A stretch of 64,000 nucleotides of DNA from Streptomyces rhizosphaerihabitans (lineage in GTDB: Bacteria > Actinomycetota > Actinomycetes > Streptomycetales > Streptomycetaceae). This document shows, in pieces, positions 39,264-47,574 of the stretch. The notes under the pieces were generated by a model. It saw only the letters and a list, made by a program, of their open reading frames with translations. It searched no databases and had not been told where the DNA came from. Within the stretch, counting starts at the first letter, position 1, and each line of letters starts with the position of its first letter. Both the position numbers and the translations under genes were made by a program. The DNA lies in assembly GCF_025399795.1 (NCBI RefSeq), contig NZ_JAODTZ010000007.1, positions 124,001-188,000 of the forward strand, in the 5' to 3' direction.

Positions 39264-40250
39264 CTAGCGGACGAGTCCCGCGACGATCGTGGTCAGGGTC
39301 CGCTCCACCACCGCGTCGCGCTCGCCCGGGGGCAGGAGGGCCAGTGGGCCGTCGAGGATGAGCAGGGACAGGCCGTGCACGGTCGCCCAGGCGGCCGCCT
39401 CGGCGCCGGGACGGTTCTCCGGCCGCATCCGGCCCGTCGCGACCAGCACGTCGAGGGTGTCGCAGAGTTCCCTGAACGCGGCGAACTCGGCCCCGGTGTC
39501 CGGCACTTCGAGTCCGGTGAAGTCGTGCTCCGCCGCCGCCGCGGTGCGGCAGAAGGCGGCGCGGTAGAGGCCGGGGTGCTCGATCGCGAAGCGGACGTAG
39601 CCGCGCCCGACGGCCTTGGTCCTGCGCACCGCCGCCTCGCCAGGGTCGTCGGACGCGGGCAGGGCGCGTACGGCCGCTTTCATCGAGGCGGCGAGCGCCT
39701 GCTGGCCGTAGCTCTTCACCTCTTCCAGCAGTTCCCCCTGGCCCTCGAAGTGGCGGTAGGCGGCGGTGGGCGACACGCCGACACTGCGGGCGGCCTCCCG
39801 CAGCACGACCCGCTCGGGGCCGCCCTCCTTCGCGAGTTCGACCGCGGCCTCGATCAGGGCGTTGCGGAGATCGCCGTGGTGGTACCGCGATCTGCCGCCA
39901 CCGGTCCGTGTACGGGCACCCGCTCTCCCCCGGCCGTCCGCTCCGGAGCCGTCGTCCGAGCCGTCGTCGGCACCGGAGCCACTGTCGCCGCCGGAACCGG
40001 CATCCAGTCCGGAACCGGCATCCGCATCCGCACCGGAGGCGTCGTCTCCACCCGCGCGGAAGCCTGCGCCCACACCGCCACCACCGGCACCCACGCCAGA
40101 GCCGAGCTCCACCCCCGAGCCGGCATCCGCGCCCGGGGCGCCCGTCCCACCCGCGCGGAAGCCGGCGCCGGCTCCCGCGCCGGAGCCGGGGTCACCCTCG
40201 GCCCTCGCGTCACCGCCGGTGCCCGCTCTGCCGCCCGTGATCGATTCCAT
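39264..40250 (-). CDS. TetR-family regulator with long low-complexity N-terminus
   Basis: The 328-residue protein is divergent from the MMPL transporter. The TetR helix-turn-helix (HHGDLRNALIEAAVELAKEGG then VVLREAARSVGVSPTAAYRHFEGQGELL) starts only near residue 130. Ahead of it lies a Gly/Ala/Asp/Ser-rich region with GFRAGG and GSG repeats. The C-terminal domain is of the TetR_C_33 kind (RAAFCRTAAAAEHDF). The start at 40250 (MESITGGRAG) follows AGGATGG. An internal start would remove the odd region but none is well placed. It probably represses the divergent transporter via the twin operators at 40326-40374. Confidence 0.8.
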   Translation of the reverse strand: MESITGGRAGTGGDARAEGDPGSGAGAGAGFRAGGTGAPGADAGSGVELGSGVGAGGGGVGAGFRAGGDDASGADADAGSGLDAGSGGDSGSGADDGSDDGSGADGRGRAGARTRTGGGRSRYHHGDLRNALIEAAVELAKEGGPERVVLREAARSVGVSPTAAYRHFEGQGELLEEVKSYGQQALAASMKAAVRALPASDDPGEAAVRRTKAVGRGYVRFAIEHPGLYRAAFCRTAAAAEHDFTGLEVPDTGAEFAAFRELCDTLDVLVATGRMRPENRPGAEAAAWATVHGLSLLILDGPLALLPPGERDAVVERTLTTIVAGLVR

Positions 40251-40325
40251 GACCCCATCCTGCCCGAACCGGTGGTTCCACCCGCACCCCCGTCCGACCC
40301 TGTCTCCCTGTGCCACCCCTTCGAA

Positions 40326-40374
40326 GTTGACGCCGTTAACATCCTATGCCATCGTCGATGTTAACGGCGTAAAC
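40326..40374. promoter_or_regulatory. Twin TetR operators between the regulator and the MMPL gene
   Basis: Two 15-base palindromes, GTTGACGCCGTTAAC (40326-40340) and GTTAACGGCGTAAAC (40360-40374), fit GTTNACGSCGTNAAC. Together they form a perfect 14-bp inverted repeat with a 13-base centre. The second ends 4 bases before the MMPL RBS GGAGG (40379-40383). Confidence 0.7.
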
Positions 40375-40391
40375 ATTCGGAGGCGATCCCC

Positions 40392-42611
40392 GTGTTCGAC
40401 CGCATCGCACAGCTGGCCCTCCATCGGAGCCGACTTCTGCTCATCCTCGCCGCGGTGGCCGTGGTCGCCATGGCGGCCGTCGGGCTCGGGGCGTTCGGCA
40501 AGCTCCAGAGCGGCGGCTTCGAGGATCCGAGCGCCCCCTCGGCCCGCGCTCAGACCCTCATCGACCAGAAGTTCGGCGGCGAGAGCAACCTCGTCCTGCT
40601 CGCCCGGTCCGACGACGGCGGGGCCATCGGCTCCCCGGCCGCCGACCGCGCCGGGCGCGACCTGACCTCCCGGCTCAAGGCCGAGCCCGCCCTGTCGAAC
40701 GTGATCTCGTACTGGGACACCGGTGCCTCCGCGCTGACCTCCCGGGACGGCGAACAGGCGCTCGTACTGGCCCACGTCAAGGGCGACGACACCGAGCGGG
40801 GCGACAACGCCTCGGCGGTCATCGGCCGCTACACCGGCGACCGGAACGGGCTGACCGTGCGGGCCGGCGGCGAGGCCGCGGTCGGCGACGAGGTGCCCAC
40901 CCAGGTCGCCAAGGACCTGGCGGTGGCCGAAGCCATCGCCGTACCGCTGATCCTCGTCCTGCTGGTGATCGCCTTCGGCAGTGTCGTCGCGGCGCTGCTG
41001 CCGCTGGCCATCGGGCTGATCGCGATCGTCGGCACCTTCGCCGAGCTCTACGTACTGGGCAGCCTCACCAGCGTGTCGGTGTTCTCGATCAACCTCACCA
41101 CCGCGCTGGGCCTGGGCCTCGGCATCGACTACGCACTGCTCATGATCAGCCGGTTCCGCGAACACCTCGCGGAGGGGGCCGACGTCCCGGACGCCCTGCG
41201 GCACACGGTCCGCACCGCCGGACGCACCATCGCCTTCTCCGCCGCGACCGTCGCCGCCGCGCTCGCCGCGCTGCTGGTCTTCCCGCAGTTCTTCCTGCGC
41301 TCCTTCGCCTACGCGGGCATCGGCGTGGTGATCATCGCCGCCCTGAGCGCGCTGCTGGTCATGCCGGCCCTGCTCGCCCTGCTCGGCCACCGCGTCAACA
41401 AGGGCCGGCTGCCCTGGGCGAAGACCGTGCGCAGCGCCGAGGCCCCGCTCTGGGCCAGGCTGTCCCGCACGGTGATGCGCAGGCCCGCCCTGACCGCGCT
41501 CCCGGTCCTGGCCGTTCTGCTGCTCGCGGCCTCCCCGCTGCTCGGCGTCGTCTTCGGCACACCCGACGAACGGGTCCTGCCCGAGAGCGCGCAGAGCCGG
41601 CAGGTCGCCACCGCGGTGCAGCACGACTTCACCGGCAGCGACGAGTCGGCGGTGCAGATCGTGACGACGGGGCCGGTGTCACCCGGCGAGCTGAGTACGT
41701 ACGCGACCACTCTCTCGCGGCTCGACGGCGCGACCCGCGTCGAGACCTCCGCCGGCACCTACACCGCCGGCCGGTCAGGTCCGCCCGGACCGGCCGCCGC
41801 CGCGCTCGGCCGCCCCGACGCCCAGCGGGTCACCGTCGTCACGGGCCTCATCCCCAAGTCGGACCAGGCCCAGGACCTGGTCAAGGCCGTACGGGCCGTC
41901 GACGCGCCCGGCGGGACCGAGGCGCTGGTCGGCGGCACGGACGCCCGGCTGGTCGACTCCAAGTCCTCGATCGCGGACCGGCTCCCGGCGGCCATCGGCC
42001 TGGTGGCGGGCAGCACCTTCCTGATCCTGTTCCTCTTCACCGGCAGCGTGGTCCAGCCCCTGCGGGCCCTGGTCCTGAACGCCGTCAGCCTCACCGCGGC
42101 CATCGGCGTCATGGTGTGGATCTTCCAGGACGGTCATCTGTCCTCCCTGTTCGGCTTCACGCCGCAGCCGATGGACACCTCGATGACCGTGCTGATGTTC
42201 TGCATCGCCTTCGGTCTGTCCATGGACTACGAGGTGTTCGTGACCAGCCGTATCAAGGAGCTCCACGACGCGGGCGCCGACACCGAGACCGCGGTCACCA
42301 GCGGGCTCTCGCACACCGGCCGGATCGTGACCATGGCGGCCGGGCTGCTCGCGGTCAGCTTCTTCGCCTTCGGCACGGCGCACGTCAGCTTCATCCAGAT
42401 GTTCGGCCTCGGCAGCGGTCTGGCGATCCTGATCGACGCGGTGGCCGTACGGGGAGTGCTCGTCCCGGCCGCCATGCGGCTGCTGGGCCGCGCCGCCTGG
42501 TGGGCGCCGAAACCCCTGCGCGCGGTGCACGGCCGGTTCGGCCTCAGCGAGGTCTCGTCTCCCGAGGACACGGACGCCGCCTCCCCGGGACGGTCACCCG
42601 CGCAGGTCTGA
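40392..42611 (+). CDS. MMPL/RND-family membrane transporter
   Basis: The 739-residue protein has 12 predicted membrane segments in two MMPL halves. Each half carries the signature GLGIDYALLMISRFREHL or FGLSMDYEVFVTSRIKELHD. Large soluble loops follow the first and seventh helices. Such proteins use the proton gradient to export lipids, siderophores or drugs. The GTG at 40392 follows GGAGG 8 bases upstream. The divergent TetR gene with twin operators suggests that it is induced by its substrate. Its 3' end overlaps the convergent ATPase gene by 18 bases. Confidence 0.9.
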   Translation: MFDRIAQLALHRSRLLLILAAVAVVAMAAVGLGAFGKLQSGGFEDPSAPSARAQTLIDQKFGGESNLVLLARSDDGGAIGSPAADRAGRDLTSRLKAEPALSNVISYWDTGASALTSRDGEQALVLAHVKGDDTERGDNASAVIGRYTGDRNGLTVRAGGEAAVGDEVPTQVAKDLAVAEAIAVPLILVLLVIAFGSVVAALLPLAIGLIAIVGTFAELYVLGSLTSVSVFSINLTTALGLGLGIDYALLMISRFREHLAEGADVPDALRHTVRTAGRTIAFSAATVAAALAALLVFPQFFLRSFAYAGIGVVIIAALSALLVMPALLALLGHRVNKGRLPWAKTVRSAEAPLWARLSRTVMRRPALTALPVLAVLLLAASPLLGVVFGTPDERVLPESAQSRQVATAVQHDFTGSDESAVQIVTTGPVSPGELSTYATTLSRLDGATRVETSAGTYTAGRSGPPGPAAAALGRPDAQRVTVVTGLIPKSDQAQDLVKAVRAVDAPGGTEALVGGTDARLVDSKSSIADRLPAAIGLVAGSTFLILFLFTGSVVQPLRALVLNAVSLTAAIGVMVWIFQDGHLSSLFGFTPQPMDTSMTVLMFCIAFGLSMDYEVFVTSRIKELHDAGADTETAVTSGLSHTGRIVTMAAGLLAVSFFAFGTAHVSFIQMFGLGSGLAILIDAVAVRGVLVPAAMRLLGRAAWWAPKPLRAVHGRFGLSEVSSPEDTDAASPGRSPAQV

Positions 42612-43019
42612 CCGCCCCAGCTCGAACCAGGTCGCCTTGCCCCGCCCCGGCCCGTGCCCGCACACGCCCCAGGCGTCGGCCCCCTTGGAGATGAGCTGGA
42701 TCCCCCGGCCTCCCTCTTCATCGGGGCCAGGGGTGCGGCAGTCGGGAAGGCCCGGAGCCTCGTCGTGGACGAGGACACGGAGGCGACGGGGGCCGGCCCA
42801 GCCGGCGCGCAGCGTGACCGGAGCCGAACAGCCGCGGCCGGTGCAGGCGTTGACGGCGTTGGTGACCGCCTCGGAGGTCAGGAGCACCGCGATGTCGGTG
42901 AGTTCGGGCCGGTGGGACGCGGCGAGGAGGGTGCGGACGGTCTCCCGTGCGGTGCGCACCCAGACGGGGTGGGGCGGAAAGACGAGGGAGACGTCGGTGG
43001 GGCGTCGGTGATCCTCCAT
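42594..43019 (-). CDS. Anti-sigma factor-like histidine kinase-type ATPase
   Basis: The 141-residue protein is a GHKL ATPase alone: LTSEAVTNAVNACTGRG is the N box, LVHDEAPGLPD the G1 region and GGRGIQLISKGADAWGV the G2 lid. It resembles the RsbW/SpoIIAB-like proteins abundant in Streptomyces. It starts at ATG 43019 (AAGGAG 9 bases upstream) and is divergent from the XRE gene. In the abaA and whiJ-type loci the same three families (ATPase, XRE, DUF397) are found together. Confidence 0.85.
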   Translation of the reverse strand: MEDHRRPTDVSLVFPPHPVWVRTARETVRTLLAASHRPELTDIAVLLTSEAVTNAVNACTGRGCSAPVTLRAGWAGPRRLRVLVHDEAPGLPDCRTPGPDEEGGRGIQLISKGADAWGVCGHGPGRGKATWFELGRSDLRG

Positions 43020-43177
43020 CGGAGGGGGCTCCTTCGGGTTGCGCGCGGCCGCGGTGACCAGGTCCCGGGTCCTCAACTCCGTTGAGATCGGGGGTACTTC
43101 CTCGGGGCGCGGAGGCGAGGTGGATCGCCTCGACGGTAGGGAAATGTTTTCCTCCGGCGCAAGCGTCTCCCCCTTAT

Positions 43178-43195
43178 GTCACCCACGCGGGTGAC
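43178..43195. promoter_or_regulatory. Perfect inverted repeat upstream of the XRE gene
   Basis: GTCACCC-ACGC-GGGTGAC lies 64 bases upstream of the XRE gene start. It could be its autoregulatory operator. A second small dyad (GGAAA-TGT-TTTCC) sits at 43140-43152. Confidence 0.5.
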
Positions 43196-43259
43196 GTGCC
43201 GACGGGTCGCCGACTCGCGGGCGCCGAGATCGGCAGACTGCTCCGCGAGGAGGTCGGCC

Positions 43260-44141
43260 ATGGCACCCAGAAGCAACCCGAGCGAGCGCCAGCGCAGGCT
43301 CGGTGCGGAGTTGCGCAAACTGCGCGTCCGCGCCGGGCTCTCCGGTGAGCGCGCGGCGGCCATCCTCGACGCCGACCGTGCCCGCATCAGCAACATCGAG
43401 ACCGGACGCATCGATGTCTCGCGCAACCGCCTGCACAAGGTTCTCCAGGAGTACGGCTGCCCGGCCGGGCCCTACTTCGACGCGCTGATGGCGATGGCCC
43501 AGGAGAGCGGCAAGGGCTGGTGGGACGAGTTCAACGACACCATCGGACCGGGGGCCCGGGACCTGGCGGAACTGGAATCCCGGTCGACGGTGCTGCGGAC
43601 GCACGAGCCGCTCGTGATCCCCGGAATGCTCCAGACCGAGGAATACGCCCGCGCGGTGCTGGAAGCCACCGAGAGAGACCGCCGACGCGCCCACCGCTAC
43701 GCGGAGTTCCGCCTGGCCCGCCAACGCGTACTCACCGGCGCGTCACCCGTGACGTACCGGGCCGTCGTTCACGAAGCCGCGCTGCACACCCGAGTGGGGG
43801 GCGCGGCGGTCATGCGGCGGCAACTGCTGCGCCTCATGGAGATGTCGAGGCTGCCCAACGTGGCCGTCCAGGTGTACCCGTTCGAGGCGGGGATCTACGC
43901 GGCCCACACCCAGTCGTTCGTCCTCTACGCAAGCGCCGCGCCCGAACTGGAGACGGTCTACCTGGAGCACCCGACGAACTCCCTCTTTCTCCGGGATGCG
44001 AACCATCTCGATGAGTACACAAAAATGTTCGAGCGGCTGTCGGAGCTGGCGCTGGCGCCGGTCGACCCCGAGTCGGCACCGGAGTCGCACGCGTCACGTG
44101 ACTCACTGAGCCTGATCCAGCACGTCATGTACGCCCTGTGA
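43260..44141 (+). CDS. XRE-family regulator with DUF5753 domain
   Basis: The 293-residue protein is a typical Streptomyces XRE-DUF5753 regulator. The N-terminal HTH (RRLGAELRKLRVRAGLSGERAAAILDADRARISNIETGR) spans about residues 10-50. The DUF5753 domain runs from EPLVIPGMLQTEEYARAV to the end and includes VYLEHPTNSLFLRD. The start (ATG at 43260) has GGAGG 7 bases upstream. It is followed 12 bases later by a DUF397 gene, the usual partner. Confidence 0.93.
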   Translation: MAPRSNPSERQRRLGAELRKLRVRAGLSGERAAAILDADRARISNIETGRIDVSRNRLHKVLQEYGCPAGPYFDALMAMAQESGKGWWDEFNDTIGPGARDLAELESRSTVLRTHEPLVIPGMLQTEEYARAVLEATERDRRRAHRYAEFRLARQRVLTGASPVTYRAVVHEAALHTRVGGAAVMRRQLLRLMEMSRLPNVAVQVYPFEAGIYAAHTQSFVLYASAAPELETVYLEHPTNSLFLRDANHLDEYTKMFERLSELALAPVDPESAPESHASRDSLSLIQHVMYAL

Positions 44142-44153
44142 AAGGAACCCCCC

Positions 44154-44357
44154 ATGCCCCGACTCGTCTGGCAGAAGTCATCGTTCAGCACGGGCGGCGA
44201 AGGCAACTGCGTGGAACTGGCGGCGGCGGTGTCCGGTCACATCCACCTCCGTGAGAGCGACCAGCCCTACGACGTCGCCACCTCCACACCCCACGCGCTG
44301 GCCGGTCTGCTCCGCGCGCTCAAGGACGACTCATGGGCGCCGCCCCGGAGACAGTGA
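44154..44357 (+). CDS. DUF397 protein
   Basis: This 67-residue protein has the family pattern: LVWQKSSFSTGGEGNCVELA at the start, then HIHLRESDQPYDV and ALAGLLRALKDD. DUF397 proteins are paired with XRE-DUF5753 regulators in Streptomyces and modulate them. AAAGGA lies upstream of the ATG. A 16-bp hairpin follows. Confidence 0.9.
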   Translation: MPRLVWQKSSFSTGGEGNCVELAAAVSGHIHLRESDQPYDVATSTPHALAGLLRALKDDSWAPPRRQ

Positions 44358-44365
44358 GGAAGAGA

Positions 44366-44416
44366 AAGGGCCTGGGCCGCGTCCGGAAGATCACCGGACG
44401 CGGCCCAGGTCCTTTG
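44366..44416. terminator. Strong bidirectional hairpin between the DUF397 gene and chitinase
   Basis: The inner stem is 16 perfect base pairs (CCTGGGCCGCGTCCGG) with a 7-base loop (AAGATCA). An outer AAAGG/CCTTT with one G-T pair extends it. It lies 9 bases after the DUF397 stop and beyond the minus-strand chitinase stop. Confidence 0.85.
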
Positions 44417-44511
44417 CGCGAACCGACTACGACGCCCCGGCCGGGTGGGGGGTGGAGAAGTCCGGCCGGGGCGCGCAACCCCCGTTTCACAATGGCTACT
44501 TGGCGATACGG

Positions 44512-45993
44512 CTACTTGAGAGCCGCGAACGCCTTCGAGAAGGCGCCGTCGCTCTGGACGATGGAGCTGCAGACCGCGTCCGCGGTGTTCTTGGCACCGC
44601 CGGCGCACTGCTTGTCACGGGCGGCGGACCACATCGAGAGCCAGCCGATGCCCTTGGACTGCGCGAAGGCCACCAACTGCGAGGCGTCGTCGACCTTGAA
44701 GATCTCCGAGGACACGTCGTTGACGCCGATCATCGGGGTGATGGCGACCGTCTTCCACGCGGCACTGTCGGAGAGGCCGAGGACGCTCTTGATCTGCGCC
44801 TGCGTGGCCGTGGCGGCCTGCTGGGCGAGGTCGCCCATGTCGCCGCTGAACGCGGGGCCGTAGTCCATCGCCATGATGTTCACGGCGCTGATCTTCACGC
44901 CGTTGGACTTGGCGTCGGAGAGCAGGTTCACGCCGTCCTGGGTGAGGCCCTGCGGCATGACCGGCAGGGTGAGGGAGACGTCCAGGCCCGGGTGCTGCTG
45001 CTGGAGCTTGGCGATGGCCTTCGCGCGGTTGGAGTTCGCGGTCGTGTTGGGAAGCGCGCCGCCCTCGACGTCGAAGTCGACCTTCGTGAGCTTGTAGGCG
45101 TCCACGGCCTTGCCGTACGCCGCCGCCAGCGTGTCGGCCGAGGAGCAGGTGGTGGCCAGCTCCGAACCGGAGGCTCCGCCGAAGGAGACCCGGACGTCGC
45201 CGCCCTTGGCGCGCAGCGCGCCGATCTGCGCCGCCACCGCGTCACTGGCGAGGTCGCTCACGCCGCCCCACTTCGGCGTGCAGCCGCCGCCGTCGGTGAT
45301 GAAGGCGAGGTTGTAGTTCTTCACGCCGGTGGCGTCGGCCGCCTTGACCAGGTCGAAGGCCGGGAAGAGGGAGGTGTCGACGTAGGGCGCGAAACCCGCC
45401 GAGGTCGTGGTGCCGCCGCCCGAGGTCTGCGTGGGGGACGGGGTGGCGGTGGCAGTGGCGGTCGCCGTCGGCTTCGGGGTCGCGCTCTGCGTCGCGGTCG
45501 GGGTGGGCGTGGGCGTCGGGGTCGCGGTCTGCGTCGGACGGCCGCTCGGCTCGGGCGTCGCGCCGTCGTCCACCGAGCACTTGGTGCCGTCGATGACACA
45601 GCCGGTGGGGTTCGCGGTGCCGTTCACGACGAAGCCGACGGTGACGGACTCGCCGGCCGCCAGACCGTCCTTGTCCCAGGACGGCGGCTTCACGGTGACG
45701 TGCTGCCCGCTCACCGTCGACGTCGCGTCCCACAGCGAGCTGAGCTTGGAGCCCGAGGGCAGGTCGAACTCCAGCGTCCAGTCCGGCTTCGCCTGGCCCG
45801 TGTCGTTGGAGACGACGTACTGCGCGGTGTACCCCGTGGACCACTCGCTGGTCCTGGTGTACGCGGCGCCGACGCTCGACGCGTTCGCGATGCCGGTGAA
45901 CAGGAGGGCGCCACCGCCGGCCACGGCCGCCGCGACGATCCCGCCTATCGCCTTGTTCCTGCCACTGACTTTGCGCCGGTGCGTACTGCTCAT
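44512..45993 (-). CDS. Secreted chitinase: CBM2 plus GH18
   Basis: A 493-residue exported protein. MSSTHRRKVSGRNKAIGGIV and a hydrophobic stretch form the signal. A family 2 carbohydrate-binding module follows (AYTRTSEWSTGYTAQYVVSND, TGCVIDGTKC disulphide), then a Pro/Thr linker of about 45 residues, then a GH18 barrel with VRVSFGGASGSE and the catalytic DxDxE in KVDFDVEGG. It cleaves chitin. ATG at 45993 is chosen with GGCAGG upstream. The two-component genes upstream point the same way, and a DasR-like half-conserved site lies at 46150. It acts with the GH20 enzyme of this window. Confidence 0.9.
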   Translation of the reverse strand: MSSTHRRKVSGRNKAIGGIVAAAVAGGGALLFTGIANASSVGAAYTRTSEWSTGYTAQYVVSNDTGQAKPDWTLEFDLPSGSKLSSLWDATSTVSGQHVTVKPPSWDKDGLAAGESVTVGFVVNGTANPTGCVIDGTKCSVDDGATPEPSGRPTQTATPTPTPTPTATQSATPKPTATATATATPSPTQTSGGGTTTSAGFAPYVDTSLFPAFDLVKAADATGVKNYNLAFITDGGGCTPKWGGVSDLASDAVAAQIGALRAKGGDVRVSFGGASGSELATTCSSADTLAAAYGKAVDAYKLTKVDFDVEGGALPNTTANSNRAKAIAKLQQQHPGLDVSLTLPVMPQGLTQDGVNLLSDAKSNGVKISAVNIMAMDYGPAFSGDMGDLAQQAATATQAQIKSVLGLSDSAAWKTVAITPMIGVNDVSSEIFKVDDASQLVAFAQSKGIGWLSMWSAARDKQCAGGAKNTADAVCSSIVQSDGAFSKAFAALK

Positions 45994-46149
45994 CGCGTGT
46001 GCCTGCCTTCGCGGATTCACGGGGGGTTCGCTGGGGACGTCCCAGGGGGTGCGGGCATCACGCTAGCGATCCGGAATCGGTCAAACCGCTTGATCCGGGC
46101 GCAGGTTGAGGATCTTAGGGTGCGCTTAAGGAAGGCATCGGGAGCCGTT

Positions 46150-46165
46150 AAAGGTCGAGACCAAT
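46150..46165. promoter_or_regulatory. DasR-like site upstream of the chitinase gene
   Basis: AAAGGTCGAGACCAAT shares GGTCGAGACCA with the site at 19332. It lies between the sensor kinase stop and the chitinase start. The outer bases fit the dre consensus less well. A TTGACC on the minus strand (46079-46084) may be the -35 of the chitinase promoter. Confidence 0.5.
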
Positions 46166-46197
46166 GTGGGCGGTTTGGCGCGTCGCACAGCCGTTGC

Positions 46198-47574
46198 TCA
46201 GCGCACGCCCGCGCCACGCCTGCGGCGCCGTACGCTGCCCCGGTGCCCGCTCCGGACCGGTGCTCTTCCGTCCAGCTGGATCCAGATGCGCACCTCGGTT
46301 CCACCCAGCACGGAGGAACCGACCCGCACGTCCCCGCCCGTCGACTCCGCGAGCCGCCGCACGATGTCGAGGCCGAGACCCGTCGACCCGTCGTTGCCCG
46401 AACCCCGTCCGCGCGCCATCGCCGCGACCGGATCCGCTATCCCCGCGCCCGCGTCCGACACCAGCACGATCACAGCGTCCTCGGCGTTGTGCACGTCGAC
46501 CGCGAAGGCCGTGCCCTCGGGGGTGTGGCGGAAGACATTGCCGAGGAGAGCGTCGAGCGCGGCCGCGAGGTCGGCGCGGGCCACGGGTATGCGGACCGGC
46601 CGGTCCACGCCGGCCACCCGCACCTTGCGGCCCTCGTCCTCGGCGAGCGCCGACCAGAAGTCCATGCGCTCCCGGACGACTTCGGACGCGTCGCACCCGG
46701 CACCGACGCCGATCGCCGCGGTCTGCGGTTTGGCCTCCCGGGCTGTCCGGATGATCGTGTCGACCTCGCGCTCCAGCTGCGCGACGGCGGTCCGGGTCTG
46801 CTCGGCGGCCGGACCGTCGCCGAGCGAGGCGGTGTTGAGGCGGAGCACGGTCAGCGGTGTACGCAGCCGGTGCGAAAGGTCGGCGGCGAGCTCCCGTTCG
46901 TTGGCGAGCAGTTGGACGACCTGGTCGGCCATGGAGTTGAAGGCGATGGCGGCCAGCCGCAGTTCGGTCGGCCCTTCCTCGGGCACGCGGGAGCCCAGCT
47001 TCCCCTCGCCCAGCTCGTGCGCGCTCTCGGCGAGGCGCTGCGCGGGCTGCACCATCCGCACGCCCAGCCGGTCGGCGACCGCGACGGAGCCGATGACGAG
47101 GGCGACGCCGACCGCGGCGAGGACCGCCCAGGCCGTACCGACACCGTTGCTGACCTCGGCCTCGGGGACGTACACCTCGATGACCGCGATCTCGCCGGAG
47201 CTGAGCGCGATGGGCTGGAGCAGCGTGGAGCCGCCGGGCACTTCCGCGGTGGAGGCCCGGCCCAGCCGCCGGGTCATGGCGATGTCCCTGCCGTCGGCGC
47301 GCTGCTTGCCGATCTCGACCGCCGGTTTGCCGTCGGCGGCGGGGATGTGCACGCCTATCCCCGCGTCCGAACCGGCCGAGGCCACGACGCGCTCCAGCTC
47401 GTCCCGTTCGGTGGTGATGGAGAGCGCGGGCGCGATGGCGGCGGCCTGCCGCTCGGCGTTCGAGAACGCCCGGTCGCGCGCCATCTCCTTGATCACCAGG
47501 CCGAGCGGGACCGCGAAGGCGACCACGACCATCGTCGTCACCGCCACGCACACCTTGACCAGTGCCCACCTCAT
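46198..47574 (-). CDS. Two-component sensor histidine kinase
   Basis: The 458-residue kinase has a membrane segment near the N-terminus (KVCVAVTTMVVVAFAVPLG), an extracytoplasmic sensor of about 115 residues, and a second segment (AWAVLAAVGVALVIGSVAV). HAMP (PAQRLAESAHELGEG), the H box ADLSHRLRTPLTVLRLN, N box LLGNVFRHTPEGT and G boxes DAGAGI and GLGLDIVRRL follow. The C-terminus is Arg-rich. It overlaps the response regulator gene by 4 bases, and the chitinase gene follows on the same strand. Confidence 0.92.
   Translation of the reverse strand: MRWALVKVCVAVTTMVVVAFAVPLGLVIKEMARDRAFSNAERQAAAIAPALSITTERDELERVVASAGSDAGIGVHIPAADGKPAVEIGKQRADGRDIAMTRRLGRASTAEVPGGSTLLQPIALSSGEIAVIEVYVPEAEVSNGVGTAWAVLAAVGVALVIGSVAVADRLGVRMVQPAQRLAESAHELGEGKLGSRVPEEGPTELRLAAIAFNSMADQVVQLLANERELAADLSHRLRTPLTVLRLNTASLGDGPAAEQTRTAVAQLEREVDTIIRTAREAKPQTAAIGVGAGCDASEVVRERMDFWSALAEDEGRKVRVAGVDRPVRIPVARADLAAALDALLGNVFRHTPEGTAFAVDVHNAEDAVIVLVSDAGAGIADPVAAMARGRGSGNDGSTGLGLDIVRRLAESTGGDVRVGSSVLGGTEVRIWIQLDGRAPVRSGHRGSVRRRRRGAGVR

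Noticed and set aside
46070..46090. CGGTCAAACCG as a second DasR site
   Set aside because: Only the GGTC half fits; the other half departs from the consensus.
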